Source: Shewanella pneumatophori
GTDB taxonomy: Bacteria; Pseudomonadota; Gammaproteobacteria; Enterobacterales; Shewanellaceae
Length of the DNA stretch: 64,000 nt
Assembly: GCF_023283895.1 (NCBI RefSeq)
Contig: NZ_JAKILB010000004.1
Span: 124,001-188,000 of the forward strand
Reading direction: 5' to 3'
Made by a program: the position numbers and the translations under genes. The notes below the pieces were generated by a model that saw only the letters and a program-made list of their open reading frames with translations, searched no databases and was not told the DNA's origin. This document shows, piece after piece, positions 17,649-25,744 of the stretch. Numbering within the stretch: position 1 is the stretch's first letter; the number at the start of each line of letters is the position of its first letter.

Positions 17649-17773
17649 ATTCAAGTTTAGCCTCCTCAATAACAATGATGAAAACCTTAGCAAATAGGTT
17701 GATTGCAAATCGCAGTTAATCCAGTGCTTAACATGTCGCTTTGCTAAGGATCATTGTCATTGGGAGATTTAAC

Positions 17774-20050
17774 ATGAAACTAGATCGGCGAACCTTCATT
17801 AAAGGGGCCGGAGCGGGTACAGCGACTTGCGCATTAGCAACGCTTCCAGGCTCATTGGCTGCCCTTGGACATTCTGAGCTGCAAGGCAGTGCAGAGTCAG
17901 TCGCAAGTATTTGTGAAATGTGCTCAACCCGCTGTCCGATCTCAGCTCGAGTGGTGAATGGCAAAAACGTATCGATTTTAGGTAACGCTAACGCTAAATC
18001 TTTTGGCGGTGCCGTATGTGCTCGCGGCGGTGCTGGTCACAGCCAACTTTACGATAAGCAACGTATTGTTAAGCCATTAAAGCGTGTTGGTGAACGTGGT
18101 GAAGGTAACTGGCAAGAAATTGAGTGGGATGAAGCTTACCGCACCATTGCTGAAAACCTAAACAGAATTAAAACTCAGCACGGTGCAGAAACCGTTGCCT
18201 TTTCATCTAAGTCTGGCTCTTTGTCAGGTCACCTATTCCATTTAGCTAAAGCCTTTGGTAGCCCAAATACCTTTACTCACGCATCAACTTGCCCAGGTAG
18301 TTATGTGATTGCAGCTAAAGCTATGTTTGGCGGCAAAATTAAGCGCGACTTAAGCAACTCTAAATACATCATCAACTTCGGCCATAACTTGTACGAAGGC
18401 ATTAACATGTCTGAGACTCGAGGCATGATGAATGCGCAAATGGAAAAGGGCGCTAAGCTAGTAGTATTTGAGCCTCGTTTCTCTATTGTTGCCGATAAAG
18501 CTGATGAGTGGTACGCGATTAAGCCAGGTACCGACGTAGCGGTTGCGTTAGCGATTTGTCATACCTTGATTAGCGACGATTTATACGACAAGGACTTCGT
18601 GGCGCAATATGTCACTGGTTTTGAAGACTTTGCAAAGGAAGTTAAAGCTTACACGCCTGAATGGGCTGAATCAGTCAGTGACGTGCCTGCAGAAGATATT
18701 CGCCGTATTACTCATGAGTACGCCGCCGCAGCACCTCATGCACTAGTGGATTTTGGTCACCGTTCATCGTTTACCACTGAAGAGTTTGAAATGCGCCGCG
18801 CACTTTATGCAGCGAACGTGTTAGTGGGTAACATTGAGCGAAAAGGCGGTCTGTACTTCGGTAAAAAGGCATCTAGCTATAACAAGTTTGCTGGCGAAAA
18901 AGTTGCGCCAACACTAGCTAAGCCGGGCGTCGATGGCATGCCAAAAATTGATGCCAAGCGTATCGATATGGTTGATGAGCAATATGCGATGACTTGGTCA
19001 TCAGGTGGTGTTTACCAGACCATTCTCGACTCAACTCTTGATGCTGTACCTTATCAGCTACGTGCATGGGTAATGAGCCGTACCAACCCAATGCAAACCA
19101 TGACCGACAGAGCGCGTATTGTTGAAACAATGCAAAAGCTCGACTTTATCGTGGCCTGCGATATTTATATCAGTGAATCAGCTGCTTATGCCGATATTTT
19201 CTTACCTGAGTCGACTTACCTTGAGCGTGATGAAGAGATCGCTGACAAGTCGAGTAAGAATCCTGCTTACTATGTGCGTCAACGTGTAGTTGAAACCATT
19301 GGTGATACCAAGCCAAGCTGGCAGATCTGGAAAGAACTTGCAGATGAGCTGGGCCAAGGCCAGTTCTTCCCATGGGAAAACATGGAAACCCTGCAACTAT
19401 TCCAAGTGCAACGTGACGTTAACCTACTAAGAAAAATCAAAGACGAAGGCTTTGTTAGCTTTGGTAAGCCTTTGATGCTACGTGAGCGTAGCATGGTGAG
19501 AGATTTTGCTGCTGCTTACCCAAGTGCTAAACCACTTGATGAAGATGGCACATACGCCAGCCATTTAAGCTTTAAAACACCGAGTGGCAAGATTGAGCTT
19601 AGCTCAGACAAGGTAGAGGAAATGGCACCAGGGCGCGGGGTGATCCGTTACCGCGAAGTGACCATGAAAAAAGCTGATGAGCTGTTTTTCATTCAAGGCA
19701 AGGTAGCGGTACACACTAACGCTGCAACTCAAAACGTGCCAATGCTAGCGAACTTGATGTCTGACAACGCCTTGTGGATCCACCCGATCACTGCAGGCCT
19801 GTTAAATATCTCTAGTGGCGACAAGATCCGCATCTATAACGATACTGGCAGCGAAGAAGGCCACGCATTAGTGACTCCAGGTATTCGCCCTGACACAGTA
19901 TTTGCTTATATGGGCTGTGGCTCAAAGAACAAAGAACTTGCTCGTGCAACTGGTAAAGGTGTGCATTGCGGTAACTTACTTCCTCACGTGACTTCTCCGG
20001 TGACAGGTATGAACCTGCATACAACCGGCGTTAAAGTTGCCAAGATTTAA
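17774..20050 (+). CDS. phsA: Thiosulfate/polysulfide reductase, molybdopterin catalytic subunit
   Basis: DMSO-reductase-family catalytic subunit exported by Tat: DRRTFIKGAGAG near the N terminus is a twin-arginine signal. The 4Fe-4S ligands are C47, C50, C54 and C82 (CEMCSTRC ... CARGG), and the likely Mo ligand is C173 in HASTCPGSY. 758 aa, the size of PhsA/PsrA and well below TtrA (about 1000), so it is not a tetrathionate reductase. It reduces thiosulfate or sulfur compounds in the periplasm with electrons from quinol through PhsC and PhsB. ATG 17774 follows TGGGAG; the frame opens at 17741 but that part lies before the Tat signal. First gene of phsABC. Confidence 0.9.
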   Translation: MKLDRRTFIKGAGAGTATCALATLPGSLAALGHSELQGSAESVASICEMCSTRCPISARVVNGKNVSILGNANAKSFGGAVCARGGAGHSQLYDKQRIVKPLKRVGERGEGNWQEIEWDEAYRTIAENLNRIKTQHGAETVAFSSKSGSLSGHLFHLAKAFGSPNTFTHASTCPGSYVIAAKAMFGGKIKRDLSNSKYIINFGHNLYEGINMSETRGMMNAQMEKGAKLVVFEPRFSIVADKADEWYAIKPGTDVAVALAICHTLISDDLYDKDFVAQYVTGFEDFAKEVKAYTPEWAESVSDVPAEDIRRITHEYAAAAPHALVDFGHRSSFTTEEFEMRRALYAANVLVGNIERKGGLYFGKKASSYNKFAGEKVAPTLAKPGVDGMPKIDAKRIDMVDEQYAMTWSSGGVYQTILDSTLDAVPYQLRAWVMSRTNPMQTMTDRARIVETMQKLDFIVACDIYISESAAYADIFLPESTYLERDEEIADKSSKNPAYYVRQRVVETIGDTKPSWQIWKELADELGQGQFFPWENMETLQLFQVQRDVNLLRKIKDEGFVSFGKPLMLRERSMVRDFAAAYPSAKPLDEDGTYASHLSFKTPSGKIELSSDKVEEMAPGRGVIRYREVTMKKADELFFIQGKVAVHTNAATQNVPMLANLMSDNALWIHPITAGLLNISSGDKIRIYNDTGSEEGHALVTPGIRPDTVFAYMGCGSKNKELARATGKGVHCGNLLPHVTSPVTGMNLHTTGVKVAKI

Positions 20051-20062
20051 TCGGAGTTAATT

Positions 20063-20635
20063 ATGACTAAGCGTTATGTTCTAGTGCACGATGAAAACAA
20101 GTGCATTGGCTGCCAAGCGTGTAACGTGGCTTGCCGCAGTGAAAACAATGTGCCTGAGTCGGTAACTCGCATTCAAGTGAGAATCGAGGGGCCATACGGC
20201 AACTTTCCACATTTACATTTTAAATATAATCGCGTTTCCTGCGAGCAATGTGAAAACGCACCATGCGTTAAGGTGTGCCCAACAGGTGCAGCTTATGTTA
20301 ACGCAGATGGCATTGTGTCTATCAACGAGAAAAAATGCGTAGGTTGTTTGTACTGCGTTGCTGCTTGTCCTTACAAGGTGCGCTTTATTAACCCAGAGAC
20401 TCGTGTGCCTGATAAGTGTGACTTCTGTAAAGATACTCGCTTAGCGCGTGGTGAAGAGCCAGCTTGTGTCAGCGTTTGTCCAACTCAAGCGTTAGTGTTT
20501 GGTGACGCCAACGACATGAACTCTGAAGTACGTAAAGTGTTAGATACAAAAAATCACTACCAACAAAAGGTAAACCTTGGTACTGAACCAAGAGTCTATC
20601 GCATTCCTAGCCGTAAAGGAGGGATCAAAGCATGA
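20063..20635 (+). CDS. phsB: Thiosulfate/polysulfide reductase, four-cluster ferredoxin subunit
   Basis: Electron-transfer subunit of 190 aa with four groups of cysteines for 4Fe-4S clusters: CIGCQACNVAC, CEQCENAPCVKVC, CVGCLYCVAAC and CDFCKDTRLARGEEPACVSVC. It has no signal sequence and is expected to be exported as a complex with PhsA through the Tat route. The ATG is 13 bases after the phsA stop with TCGGAG upstream, and its own stop overlaps the phsC start. It passes electrons from the quinol-oxidising membrane subunit to the molybdenum subunit. Confidence 0.93.
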   Translation: MTKRYVLVHDENKCIGCQACNVACRSENNVPESVTRIQVRIEGPYGNFPHLHFKYNRVSCEQCENAPCVKVCPTGAAYVNADGIVSINEKKCVGCLYCVAACPYKVRFINPETRVPDKCDFCKDTRLARGEEPACVSVCPTQALVFGDANDMNSEVRKVLDTKNHYQQKVNLGTEPRVYRIPSRKGGIKA

Positions 20636-21579
20636 ACAATATCTGGGGCTCAATGGAGCAATACGATCCGGTAGTATGGAACTGGATCATCGCAGTCTAC
20701 TTGTTTATGGCGGGTTTATCAGCGGGTTCAATGCTGGTGGCTATTGGTCTTAAATGGTACAAGCAAAGCCGTGGTCAACCTACAGAAGGTTTACCGGTTA
20801 TTAAGGCGGCAGCGATTATAGGACCTGTTGCAATCAGCTTAGGTATGGCGCTATTGGTATTGGATTTAACCAAGCCATTTGAGTTTTACCATATCTTGCT
20901 TAACTACAACCTAACCTCGGTAATGGCGTGGGGTGTAATTGCGCTGCTGGTTTATATTCCGCTGGTATTTGTATTCGCTGCTTTAGTGTTTGAAAAGCTA
21001 GTACTACAGTATGCACCTTGGTTAGCAGGCATTCTTAAAGTGTGTCGCCAAGTTGAAAATAGTCTTAATAAACTGATTTTCGCGCTTGGTCTAGGCGTAG
21101 GGGTTTACACCGGCTTCTTACTGTCGGCTTTGATTAGCTACCCAATTTTGAACACTGCGGTATTACCGGCATTGTTCTTGGCGTCAGCATTGTCAGTTGG
21201 CTCAGCAGGTAACATATTGGTAGCAACCTTGTTCTTTAGCAAAAAGGAATCTGATTGTATCGAGCAAGTGCACCGTATCGAGTATCCAGTAGCTTTTAAC
21301 GAAGCACTTTGTTTAGTCTTGTTGTTTGTTGGTCTTAACTTCTCAGGCCCTGCAGCGCAGGCTGCTACAGCAGCGATTACAACAGGTACTTGGGCAAGTG
21401 TGTTCTGGATTGGTGTTGTCGGCTTAGGTTTAGTTGTGCCAGTACTTGCAAGCACCCTAGCACCTAAAGCATGGCGCCATACTAAAGGCTTTTTAATCAC
21501 AGTATCGTGCAGCACTATTATTGGTGTGTTAGCGCTGAGACACTTCGTGGTATATGCAGGTCAAAGTTACATTAGCTAA
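20632..21579 (+). CDS. phsC: Thiosulfate/polysulfide reductase, NrfD-type membrane subunit
   Basis: Integral membrane quinol dehydrogenase of the NrfD/PsrC family, 315 aa with about eight to nine hydrophobic helices. Typical features are the N-terminal WNWIIAVYLFMAGLSAGSM and the LDLTKPFEFYHILLNYN segment facing the quinone site. Its ATG overlaps the phsB stop (ATGA), so translation is coupled. It anchors the PhsAB dimer on the periplasmic side of the inner membrane and oxidises (mena)quinol. The PhsC of Salmonella is a haem b protein; haem binding here cannot be judged from sequence alone. Confidence 0.9.
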   Translation: MNNIWGSMEQYDPVVWNWIIAVYLFMAGLSAGSMLVAIGLKWYKQSRGQPTEGLPVIKAAAIIGPVAISLGMALLVLDLTKPFEFYHILLNYNLTSVMAWGVIALLVYIPLVFVFAALVFEKLVLQYAPWLAGILKVCRQVENSLNKLIFALGLGVGVYTGFLLSALISYPILNTAVLPALFLASALSVGSAGNILVATLFFSKKESDCIEQVHRIEYPVAFNEALCLVLLFVGLNFSGPAAQAATAAITTGTWASVFWIGVVGLGLVVPVLASTLAPKAWRHTKGFLITVSCSTIIGVLALRHFVVYAGQSYIS

Positions 21580-21613
21580 CTGTTTCTCATTTATTTCAAC
21601 CCGGTAATCAGCA

Positions 21614-21645
21614 TAAGCGGCCCATATGGGTCGCTTTTATTTTTC
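21614..21645 (+). terminator. Intrinsic terminator of phsABC
   Basis: Stem AAGCG-g-CCCAT / ATGGG-t-CGCTT followed by TTATTTTT, 34 bases after the phsC stop. Confidence 0.88.
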
Positions 21646-21813
21646 AACGTGTTCACATCTATATCTGCTTTTAGAGCAATTCATATTAATGACTCTATAT
21701 GAGATATGAATATTAGAGAATATAAATGCGAGCTATCTCACTTATTTGTGGTTTATGAAGGAGTAGACTTCGCGCCTTTTATGGCTTGCGCTATGCAGAT
21801 TGGAATGGCTTGA

Positions 21814-23649
21814 ATGGTGAAAATAATACCTTTGCGCGCACAAGTGAAATCTCACTTTGTGTTTACATTTATCAATGCGTTGCTGTTTACTGTTATCGCA
21901 ACTAATTACTTTGATTATCTTCCGCTAAATCTATCTTGGTTTGATTGGTCCTATATTGGCGTTGCTACAGTAGGTCAGATGGGGTTGCTAGCGCTATTGG
22001 TAGGGGTTATTAGTTTACCACTAAGTGTGATTAAATCTGTTCGTGTCAGGGTGATATTAACCTCAATTATTTTCAGTGCGGCGTTAATGACTTTGTATGG
22101 CGACACGCAAATTTTCGCTCAATACCGTTTTCATATTCAGCCAGTACTTGTCGAGATGGTCTTCTCTGGTGGTATCGTTGAGTTCTCTTTAGTAAACTAT
22201 TTATTTGCAGCATCATTGATATTACTAGCATTCTTGCTGCAATGCGGGATGTATTGGTTTGTTTTAAAAAGAGGTGCTAACCATATTAAAAACCTGGGGC
22301 GACTGACTGTGTTGTCTATCTTTTTAGCCATGTTAGCCACACATGTTACCCACATATGGGCAAGTGCTAATGGGGTTAATTCGATAACCAACTTTAGTCG
22401 GTTTTTACCATTATTTTACCCAGCAACAGCCAATAGATTGATGCTGCAATATGGCTTAGTTGATGAAGCACAATTAGCTCAAAATAATAAGTTAAAAGTT
22501 GATAAAAATAGTAATCTCGCTTATCCCTTGTCGCCAATTACATATAAGGAGGTTAAACCGACAAATATTTTATTTATCATTATCGACTCTTGGCGTCATG
22601 ACAGTTTTAGTGAAAAGGTTACACCCAATATTTGGCAGTTTGCGCAACATGGGCAAGTGTTTAATCAACATTATTCAACGGGTAATGCTACGCGCGCTGG
22701 TATCTTTGGTTTGTTTTATGGCTTACCGGCGACTTATTGGCATAGCTTCTACCGTAATCGTCAATCGCCAATACTAATGGATAGAATACAACAGTTAGAT
22801 TATCAGCTAGGGATATTTTCTTCGGCACATCTATTAAAACCTGAGTTTGATGAAACGGTGTTTGTGCATGTTCCCGACTTGAGAGTGCGATCAAAGGCTG
22901 ATTCTAAAGCTGGTCGCGATATTGAAATTACTCAAGAATGGCTTGAATGGGACAAACATAAAGATCCTTCACGTCCCGCATTTTCGTTCTTATTTTACGA
23001 TTCACCTCATGGATATGACTTCCCTGCGGATTACCCGAATAAGTTTGAGCCACAAGTCTCGAGAATGGATTACTTGAGTATTAATAATGATACGGACAGG
23101 CTGCCAATTCTAAATCGTTACAATACTAGCGTTAACTTTACCGATTCATTAATCAGTAAGGTGCTGAATCAACTTAAGGAATCTGGCGAGCTAGCTAACA
23201 CCTTGGTAGTTATCACTGGCGATCATGGTCAAGAGATCAACGATAACAAACAGAACTTTTGGGGGCATAATGGTAATTTTACCGACCCTCAAATAAAAGT
23301 ACCTTTTATGATGTTTGGGGCCGGATTGAAGACTGCAACCAATCAATATTACACAGACCATATGGATCTTGTGCCTACGTTAATGCTGAACTACTTGGGG
23401 GCTAATGGGTCTGTAGAAAACTATAGTGCTGGCTACAATCTGTTTGATAGCCATATTGATAGAAGACAATGGCTTATTTTAGCAAGCTATAGTGATTACG
23501 CCTTAGTGAACGAAAACAGCATTTTGCATGTTTCCGGTACTCAAGGTGGTTATCAGTATCTCGACCGACATAATCGGCCAAAAGAAAGTAAGCCTGATTT
23601 TGTGCAGCTAAATGAAGCATATGCATTGATGCGTCGTTATTTAGAATAA
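21814..23649 (+). CDS. YejM/PbgA-like inner-membrane sulfatase-fold protein (DUF3413)
   Basis: Five N-terminal membrane helices (residues ~15-200, DUF3413-like) precede a periplasmic alkaline-phosphatase-fold domain, the architecture of YejM/PbgA, which tunes lipopolysaccharide synthesis in enterics. Shared features are FIIIDSWRHDSF, STGNATRAGIFGLFYGLP and HMDLVPTLM. Unlike E. coli YejM, whose metal site is largely lost, this protein keeps ITGDHGQEIND, SWGHNG-like FWGHNG and an Asp in the first motif, so it may be an active hydrolase or transferase. 611 aa against 586. Start ATG 21814 has only a weak ribosome site. A single gene; it could be a second YejM paralogue. Confidence 0.8.
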   Translation: MVKIIPLRAQVKSHFVFTFINALLFTVIATNYFDYLPLNLSWFDWSYIGVATVGQMGLLALLVGVISLPLSVIKSVRVRVILTSIIFSAALMTLYGDTQIFAQYRFHIQPVLVEMVFSGGIVEFSLVNYLFAASLILLAFLLQCGMYWFVLKRGANHIKNLGRLTVLSIFLAMLATHVTHIWASANGVNSITNFSRFLPLFYPATANRLMLQYGLVDEAQLAQNNKLKVDKNSNLAYPLSPITYKEVKPTNILFIIIDSWRHDSFSEKVTPNIWQFAQHGQVFNQHYSTGNATRAGIFGLFYGLPATYWHSFYRNRQSPILMDRIQQLDYQLGIFSSAHLLKPEFDETVFVHVPDLRVRSKADSKAGRDIEITQEWLEWDKHKDPSRPAFSFLFYDSPHGYDFPADYPNKFEPQVSRMDYLSINNDTDRLPILNRYNTSVNFTDSLISKVLNQLKESGELANTLVVITGDHGQEINDNKQNFWGHNGNFTDPQIKVPFMMFGAGLKTATNQYYTDHMDLVPTLMLNYLGANGSVENYSAGYNLFDSHIDRRQWLILASYSDYALVNENSILHVSGTQGGYQYLDRHNRPKESKPDFVQLNEAYALMRRYLE

Positions 23650-23814
23650 TGGTCGCTTGTCAGTAAACACTATACTCAATAGCCGTGATTTGCTTGTTGC
23701 TTCTCGCGGCTTTTTATTAAAGTTAGTTAGTCAAAGAGCTTAATTGAAATAAGCTATTTAATGACAATGGAAAATATTCCATATTCGTTTAGTGGCGATA
23801 CAAACAGGCACTAC

Positions 23815-23846
23815 AAAAAAGCCCTGTTATCAAAACAGGGCTTTAA
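23815..23846 (-). terminator. Intrinsic terminator of the dedA-family gene
   Basis: Stem AAAGCCCTGTT / AACAGGGCTTT with a five-base loop; on the minus strand it is followed by six T residues, 36 bases after the stop at 23882. Confidence 0.88.
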
Positions 23847-23881
23847 AGCAAGGGTTAGTACATCACAATAGTTTGCGCTAT

Positions 23882-24613
23882 TTATTCAATAGGCTTTTTA
23901 ATAATATTTTGCGGTTTAACTAATACGCTTTCTTGAATGATTTCAGCAACAATCGACTTTTTAGCGCGTCTTTTCTTAATGATAAAGCTGCTTAATATAC
24001 TAATAATCGCAATGGCTAAGGTAACAAATGGTGCAATGATCAGCGCCATAGTCACAAACTTGGCAATATTTTCTGGTAGATAAGATAAGGCGTAACCAAA
24101 GCCTAGTAATAAGCCGCTCCAACTCGCTGCACTTAACCAAGCGAAGTAATGGAAATGAGCCACATTTTTAACGTGTAACCCCATCATCAAAGGTAATAGA
24201 GGGCGAACAACCGGAATAAAGCGAGCGATAAATAATGCTAATAATCCATGTTTGTTTAATAGCTTATCTACGGTTTTCATGCGCTTTTCGGGCACCGCAT
24301 CAATCCAGCGTTGGATTTTAGGTAAGCGATGTAACCAGCGGCCTTGAATAAACGCCACCCAGCTCCCCGTCGCACCAGCAACCAATAATGCAATAAACGC
24401 TAAAGGTAAGCTAATGATCCCTGCGGCGGCTAAGCTGCCAGAGAGAATGACTACACTATCACAGGGCATTGGCGCAGCGGGAAGAAGCGCACTTTCTAGC
24501 CAAATTAAGGTGAAAATACAAAGATAAATCATGGCGGCACTGCCAGGGCTTTGTAATAAAGCAAAATCTTGGTGCCAAAGTGCGGTAATAACTGAGACAA
24601 ATGAATCTAGCAT
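23882..24613 (-). CDS. DedA-family (VTT-domain) membrane protein
   Basis: A 243-residue polytopic protein with the DedA signature: ESALLPAAPMPCDSVVILSGSLAA near the N terminus, GSWVAFIQGRWLHR, and FIARFIPVVRPLLPLMMG, which contains the conserved Arg and Pro of the re-entrant hairpins. DedA proteins act as lipid-carrier transporters (undecaprenyl phosphate or phosphatidylethanolamine scramblase/flippase families) and affect membrane homeostasis. The charged C-terminal tail IIKKRRAKKS is cytosolic. ATG 24613 has TTAGGAAC upstream. It converges on the YejM-like gene; both concern the envelope, but they are separate transcripts. Confidence 0.87.
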   Translation of the reverse strand: MLDSFVSVITALWHQDFALLQSPGSAAMIYLCIFTLIWLESALLPAAPMPCDSVVILSGSLAAAGIISLPLAFIALLVAGATGSWVAFIQGRWLHRLPKIQRWIDAVPEKRMKTVDKLLNKHGLLALFIARFIPVVRPLLPLMMGLHVKNVAHFHYFAWLSAASWSGLLLGFGYALSYLPENIAKFVTMALIIAPFVTLAIAIISILSSFIIKKRRAKKSIVAEIIQESVLVKPQNIIKKPIE

Positions 24614-25057
24614 TGTCGGTGTTCCTAAATGGGCCTAAATCTCAAGCCGTGTGCCTAATGCTTTAGAGGTTTGAGATGAGTACTTAACTGTCGAGCCTGT
24701 TTTAGCATTTTAGCGACCAAAATGGGAGTGAGTTTCTCAGATTTATGCGCAAATTGCTTGTGTCAGCACTATACATCAGGATTTGATGAGGCTAATTAAC
24801 TATTCCCTTTCATTAATAAAAATACATCTTCAGTTCATCAGTCGTTAATCAATGATTGTTGCTTGCTCAAATTTCGAGTTTTCCGAGACCATTTAGTGGT
24901 CTGCTGTGTTGGTTTTATAAGCAAAAACAAGTCTGCATTAAAGCTAATTAATAAGCCGCTGAATCTGTTTAAACTGGTTTAAAATAACTAGGCTTAACTT
25001 GAATTGGATTTAACGAGTATTTTAGAAAGTTACTCTATAACTAAGTGTAAGAGAATT
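24614..25057. other. Divergent intergenic region, dedA-like / DUF2127
   Basis: About 440 AT-rich bases between two divergent genes, expected to hold both promoters. I found no convincing operator; TTTAAAATAA near 24980 is a possible -10 area for the DUF2127 gene. Confidence 0.4.
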
Positions 25058-25507
25058 ATGTCGTCAGTGAATAAAGGTCTAAAAGCGGTGTCTATGCTCG
25101 AAGCAAGCAAAGGCTTGTTATCTGTATTAGTGATTTTTGAATTACATAAGCTTGCAGGGGGGAATGTACAGCAAGTCATAGAAGCCTTAATTGCTCACTT
25201 GCATTTGAATCCAGCTAACCATTTGCTGCAAGACGTTGTGCTTGAGGCGGGCAAAGTGAGTGCGGCTAATATCTATTGGGTGATGGCTGGCGCCAGTCTT
25301 TATGCATTGATTCGTTTTGTTGAGGCATACGGACTGTGGCATAGCCTAGTTTGGACCGAGTGGTTTGCGCTATTGAGTGGGGCGATTTACTTACCATTTG
25401 AGATCTATGGTCTATTAACTAAGCCGAGTTTATTAACCGCAGCAATATTATGCATTAACCTGTTAGTGGTTGGCTTTATGTATCGAGTGATTAAGCATAA
25501 AGTTTGA
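25058..25507 (+). CDS. DUF2127 family membrane protein
   Basis: 149 residues with about four hydrophobic segments. The pattern MLEASKGLLSVLVIFELHKLAG, then IYWVMAGASLYALIRFVEAYGLW and GAIYLPFEIYGLLTKPS, is typical of DUF2127, a membrane family of unknown function. The frame is open to a TTG at 25004, but ATG 25058 follows AAGAGA and begins shortly before the conserved region. A single gene, followed by the convergent PilZ gene. No function can be assigned. Confidence 0.75.
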   Translation: MSSVNKGLKAVSMLEASKGLLSVLVIFELHKLAGGNVQQVIEALIAHLHLNPANHLLQDVVLEAGKVSAANIYWVMAGASLYALIRFVEAYGLWHSLVWTEWFALLSGAIYLPFEIYGLLTKPSLLTAAILCINLLVVGFMYRVIKHKV

Positions 25508-25744
25508 TAGTGCAGCTATGCGTATTGATTTCGACAAGTGTAAATAATTGCGTTACTTATAAGTGAGCAAAGAATATATGGGCGCTGAGCAATAAAATTT
25601 GGCTAATTGAGCTTTGCTTGCAAAGGCGTAAATTGTAGTACTGTTAGCGAAATTTAGCAGCACTGCGCTGAATGACAATGCTGCTAATAGAGATTGGTGA
25701 CGAGGGGGGAGCTAAAGTTCTGCGTTAAAATGAATTGGCAAGAC

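Noticed and set aside
17774..20050. Tetrathionate reductase TtrA for the molybdoprotein
   Set aside because: TtrA is about 1000 residues and the ttr order is BCA; the size (758 aa) and ABC order fit PhsA/PsrA.
22499..22777. 92-residue ORF inside the YejM-like gene
   Set aside because: Same-strand shadow frame with no ribosome site and composition unlike a real protein.
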